From contig CAVUWX010000026.1 of the NCBI GenBank assembly GCA_963745205.1, forward strand, positions 45,393 to 109,392: a DNA stretch of 64,000 nucleotides, given 5' to 3'. The translations under genes were made by a program, and so were the position numbers. Origin of the DNA: Hyphomicrobium_A sp963745205 (lineage in GTDB: Bacteria > Pseudomonadota > Alphaproteobacteria > Rhizobiales > Hyphomicrobiaceae). Positions within the stretch are counted from its first letter, which is position 1, and every line of letters begins with the position of its first letter. This document shows, piece by piece, positions 61,944 through 64,000 of this stretch. Below the pieces are notes generated by a model. That model was not told the DNA's origin. It made no database searches and saw only the letters and a program-made list of their open reading frames with translations.

Positions 61944-63707
61944 TCAGTCGAACAGCACCAGCGCCTTCTCGACCGTGTTCCAAACGCCCCAGGCGAGCGG
62001 GATGCCGACGAGCAGCCAGAACAGCACGGCCTTGAAGGTAACACCGCCCATGCCGATACCGAACGACCCCGTCGCGTGCGGGGTCGCCGACAAGGTGTGC
62101 TTCGCCTGCTCGGTGGCAACGTCCGCCCCGCTCATGTGCCATTTGTGGTTGACGGGGCGCACCAGCAGGTTGGCGACGAAGCCGGCGACCAGCAACCCAG
62201 CCAGCGTATAGAAGATGGGCCCGTAGATCTGGTCGGGCGCGATGCCGGAGGCTTGGCGCGTGTCGTGCATGTAGTTGACGATGACGGGCCCGACGATACC
62301 CGCCGTCGACCATGCAGTGAGCAGCCGGCCGTGGATCGCGCCGACGAACTGCGTGCCGAACATGTCAGCGAGATAGGCGGGAATGGTTGCGAATCCGCCT
62401 CCGTACATGGATGCGATCACGCAGATGCAGGCGACGAACAGCGCCAGAATCTTCCAGTCCGCCGCGAACGATGCCAGCACATAAAGCGCGGCGCCGAGGA
62501 TGAAGAAGATGAAATAGGTGCTCTTGCGTCCGAGGTGGTCGGATGACGACGCCCAGGCGATGCGGCCGAAAATGTTGAACAGCGACATGAGGCCGACGAA
62601 GCCCGCGCCCACGCCCGCGGCCTTGGCAGCCAGGACCGCATCCTTCTTGATGTCGAGGTAGCCGAGCGCAGACTGGCCGATGAGCTCGCCGCCGAAGGTT
62701 TCCTGCAGCATGGGCGAGGCGGCGCCGATGATGCCGATGCCGGCCGACACGTTGAGGCACAAGATGAGCCACAACAGCCAGAACTGCGGCGTCTTGTGCG
62801 CATCCTTGAGGTGCACGTTGTTAGCGGTGATCATGCGGTTGCCGTTGGCCGGCGGCGTCCAACCTTCAGGCTGCCAGCCGGGCGGCGGCAGACGATAGCC
62901 GAAGGCGCCGATCAGCATGAAGGCGAAGTAGATGGCGGCCATGGCAATGAAGGTCTGCCAGACGCCGACGTCGGTTGCCGAGCGGAATCCGGTCCAGGAA
63001 AGCGTGCGTTGCAGGTCGGTTAAGGGGACCGCAAACGTGTAGGCGCCGCCTTGGAAGCCGTTCATCAAGAGTGTGGCGAGCGGCGACCCGATCATGGCAC
63101 CGCCGCCGAAGCCCATGATGGCCATGCCGGTCGCCATGCCGCGCCGGTCGGGAAACCACTTGATGAGGGTGGAGACGGGCGAGATGTAGCCAAGCCCGAG
63201 TCCGATGCCGCCGATCACGCCCGCGCCGAGCCACATGAGCCATAGCTGATGGATGTAAACGCCCAACGCACCGATCAACAGGCCTCCACACCAGCACAAC
63301 GCCGAGACGAGGCCCGCCTTGCGCGGACCGACGCGCTCGAGCCAGCCGCCCCAGATAGCGGCCGAGATTCCGAGCAGCAAGAAGAAGAAGGTGAACATCC
63401 AGCCGAGGTCGAACTGGCTCCAGTTGCAGCTCGTGGCGAAAAGGGCTTTGAGGGTGCCGGCAGACTTCTCGCCGAACGTGGCGGCCCCCGCCGAGCACTC
63501 GGCGATCGCCTTGCCGTCCGCCCCCTGAAGCGCGCCTTGCAGCGGCTTCCAGAACACCGAGAAACCGTAGGCCATGCCAATGCAGAGGTGGATGCACAGA
63601 GCCGCCGGCGGCACCAGCCAGCGATTGAAGCCCGGCTTGGCGATGATCCGCTCCCGAGAAAGGAGCGCAGGCGACGTGTGCCCCGCGGTTGCGCTGGCGG
63701 CCGTCAT
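61944..63707 (-). CDS. OFA-family MFS transporter (oxalate/formate antiporter-like)
   Basis: 587 aa from MTAASATAGHTSPALL (GGGGGAGAAC upstream), with twelve or more membrane segments. Family motifs include HLCIGMAYGFSVFWKPLQGA, WGGWLERVGPRKAGL and AYLADMFGTQFVGAIHGRLL. It is longer than OxlT (about 420 aa), with an insert after the first membrane helix and an extended C-terminus. The substrate is probably a small mono- or dicarboxylate such as formate or oxalate; formate is the end product of the C1 route encoded upstream. Confidence 0.9.
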   Translation of the reverse strand: MTAASATAGHTSPALLSRERIIAKPGFNRWLVPPAALCIHLCIGMAYGFSVFWKPLQGALQGADGKAIAECSAGAATFGEKSAGTLKALFATSCNWSQFDLGWMFTFFFLLLGISAAIWGGWLERVGPRKAGLVSALCWCGGLLIGALGVYIHQLWLMWLGAGVIGGIGLGLGYISPVSTLIKWFPDRRGMATGMAIMGFGGGAMIGSPLATLLMNGFQGGAYTFAVPLTDLQRTLSWTGFRSATDVGVWQTFIAMAAIYFAFMLIGAFGYRLPPPGWQPEGWTPPANGNRMITANNVHLKDAHKTPQFWLLWLILCLNVSAGIGIIGAASPMLQETFGGELIGQSALGYLDIKKDAVLAAKAAGVGAGFVGLMSLFNIFGRIAWASSSDHLGRKSTYFIFFILGAALYVLASFAADWKILALFVACICVIASMYGGGFATIPAYLADMFGTQFVGAIHGRLLTAWSTAGIVGPVIVNYMHDTRQASGIAPDQIYGPIFYTLAGLLVAGFVANLLVRPVNHKWHMSGADVATEQAKHTLSATPHATGSFGIGMGGVTFKAVLFWLLVGIPLAWGVWNTVEKALVLFD

Positions 63708-63733
63708 GACGCGTTCTCCCCCTACCCAAACGA

Positions 63734-63765
63734 GCGGCATGCCCTTCGGGATGCCGCTTTTCCTT
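63734..63765 (+). terminator. Plus-strand terminator-like hairpin upstream of the OFA gene
   Basis: GCGGCAT/ATGCCGC plus CCC/GGG around a TTC loop, with one bulged G, followed by TTTTCCTTG. The T-run is on the plus strand although the neighbouring gene is on the minus strand and no plus-strand gene precedes it within 1.8 kb. Confidence 0.5.
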
Positions 63766-63958
63766 GTTCTTCAAACATTTCTGCCACGGCTTTGCCGTCA
63801 CGATCAATGTGTCTCATCCTCCGCACGTTTGCGGGGGCCCGCTGCGCGTAAAGGAGGGGGCGGGGGGCCGGGCCGGCCCCGGCCGCAAGCTTGCCTTTGG
63901 GGGGCCGGGGGCGTATCCGAGGCTTGGCGTACGATCGCCGCAGCGCCGCACCCCGCGT

Positions 63959-64000
63959 GATCCCGTAGCTCAGTTGGATAGAGCATCTGCCTTCTAAGCA
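63959..64000 (+). tRNA. tRNA-Arg (TCT), truncated by the window edge
   Basis: The 5' 42 bases of a tRNA: acceptor GATCCCG, D-arm GCTCAGTTGGATAGAGC, then anticodon stem TCTGC and loop CTTCTAA, giving anticodon TCT. The 3' half lies beyond the window. Confidence 0.93.

Noticed and set aside
1..64000. CRISPR arrays, IS elements with terminal inverted repeats, rRNA genes
   Set aside because: No regularly spaced repeats, no transposase ORF and no rRNA-like sequence were seen.

Overview
The window reads as chromosomal DNA of a high-GC methylotrophic alphaproteobacterium of the Hyphomicrobiales, most like Hyphomicrobium. This is inferred from gene content: a lanthanide-type methanol dehydrogenase (XoxF) with its cytochrome and accessory proteins, a complete pqqABCDE set, the four-subunit formyltransferase/hydrolase complex (fhcCDAB), and a long block of archaeal-type tetrahydromethanopterin (H4MPT) and methanofuran genes (fae, mtdB, mch, mfnB-like, beta-RFAP synthase). 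No mxaF is present here.

Layout. 1-2,601: partial universal stress protein, DUF1194 protein, pentapeptide-repeat protein and a small conserved ORF. 2,758-7,502: fhcB-A-D-C on the minus strand. 7,675-25,421: methanol-oxidation island with xoxF-xoxG-xoxJ, an MxaD-like protein, a SoxYZ-like carrier, a metallo-hydrolase, a rhodanese-like CxxxCW protein, two YVTN beta-propellers, a PQQ-associated ABC exporter with binding protein, and a second NitT/TauT-type ABC importer. 25,444-41,839: cofactor synthesis and formaldehyde-to-formate enzymes. 41,905-45,902: cytochrome c and pqqEDCB-A. 46,551-55,785: sulfate assimilation (cysG, cysJ, cysI, a TauE/SafE transporter, cysN, cysD, cysH), in which cysI, cysN and cysD each carry a single-base frameshift as sequenced. 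56,379-61,873: cold-shock protein, DUF192 protein, tRNA-Pro and a complex I accessory subunit. The tRNA and that subunit are separated by about 3.9 kb of foreign-looking DNA bounded by a duplicated tRNA-Pro 3' end. 61,944-64,000: an oxalate/formate-type transporter and the start of tRNA-Arg(TCT).

The genes form one route. XoxF oxidises methanol to formaldehyde in the periplasm with PQQ and a lanthanide, and electrons leave through XoxG. Fae condenses formaldehyde with H4MPT. MtdB and Mch oxidise the adduct, and the Fhc complex releases formate via methanofuran. The unknown genes in the 25-41 kb block very likely make those two cofactors.

The most unusual item is at 29,290-32,340. A cyanobactin-type PatA/PatG maturation protease is followed by three short ORFs (45, 68 and 78 codons) that share an N-terminal M-x-S-P-x-Q-A leader but have unrelated, mostly Cys-rich C-termini. 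No YcaO cyclodehydratase, dehydrogenase or other tailoring enzyme lies beside them. I read this as a minimal, probably undescribed RiPP locus inserted in the H4MPT cluster, with its own promoter region built on a 28-bp tandem repeat.
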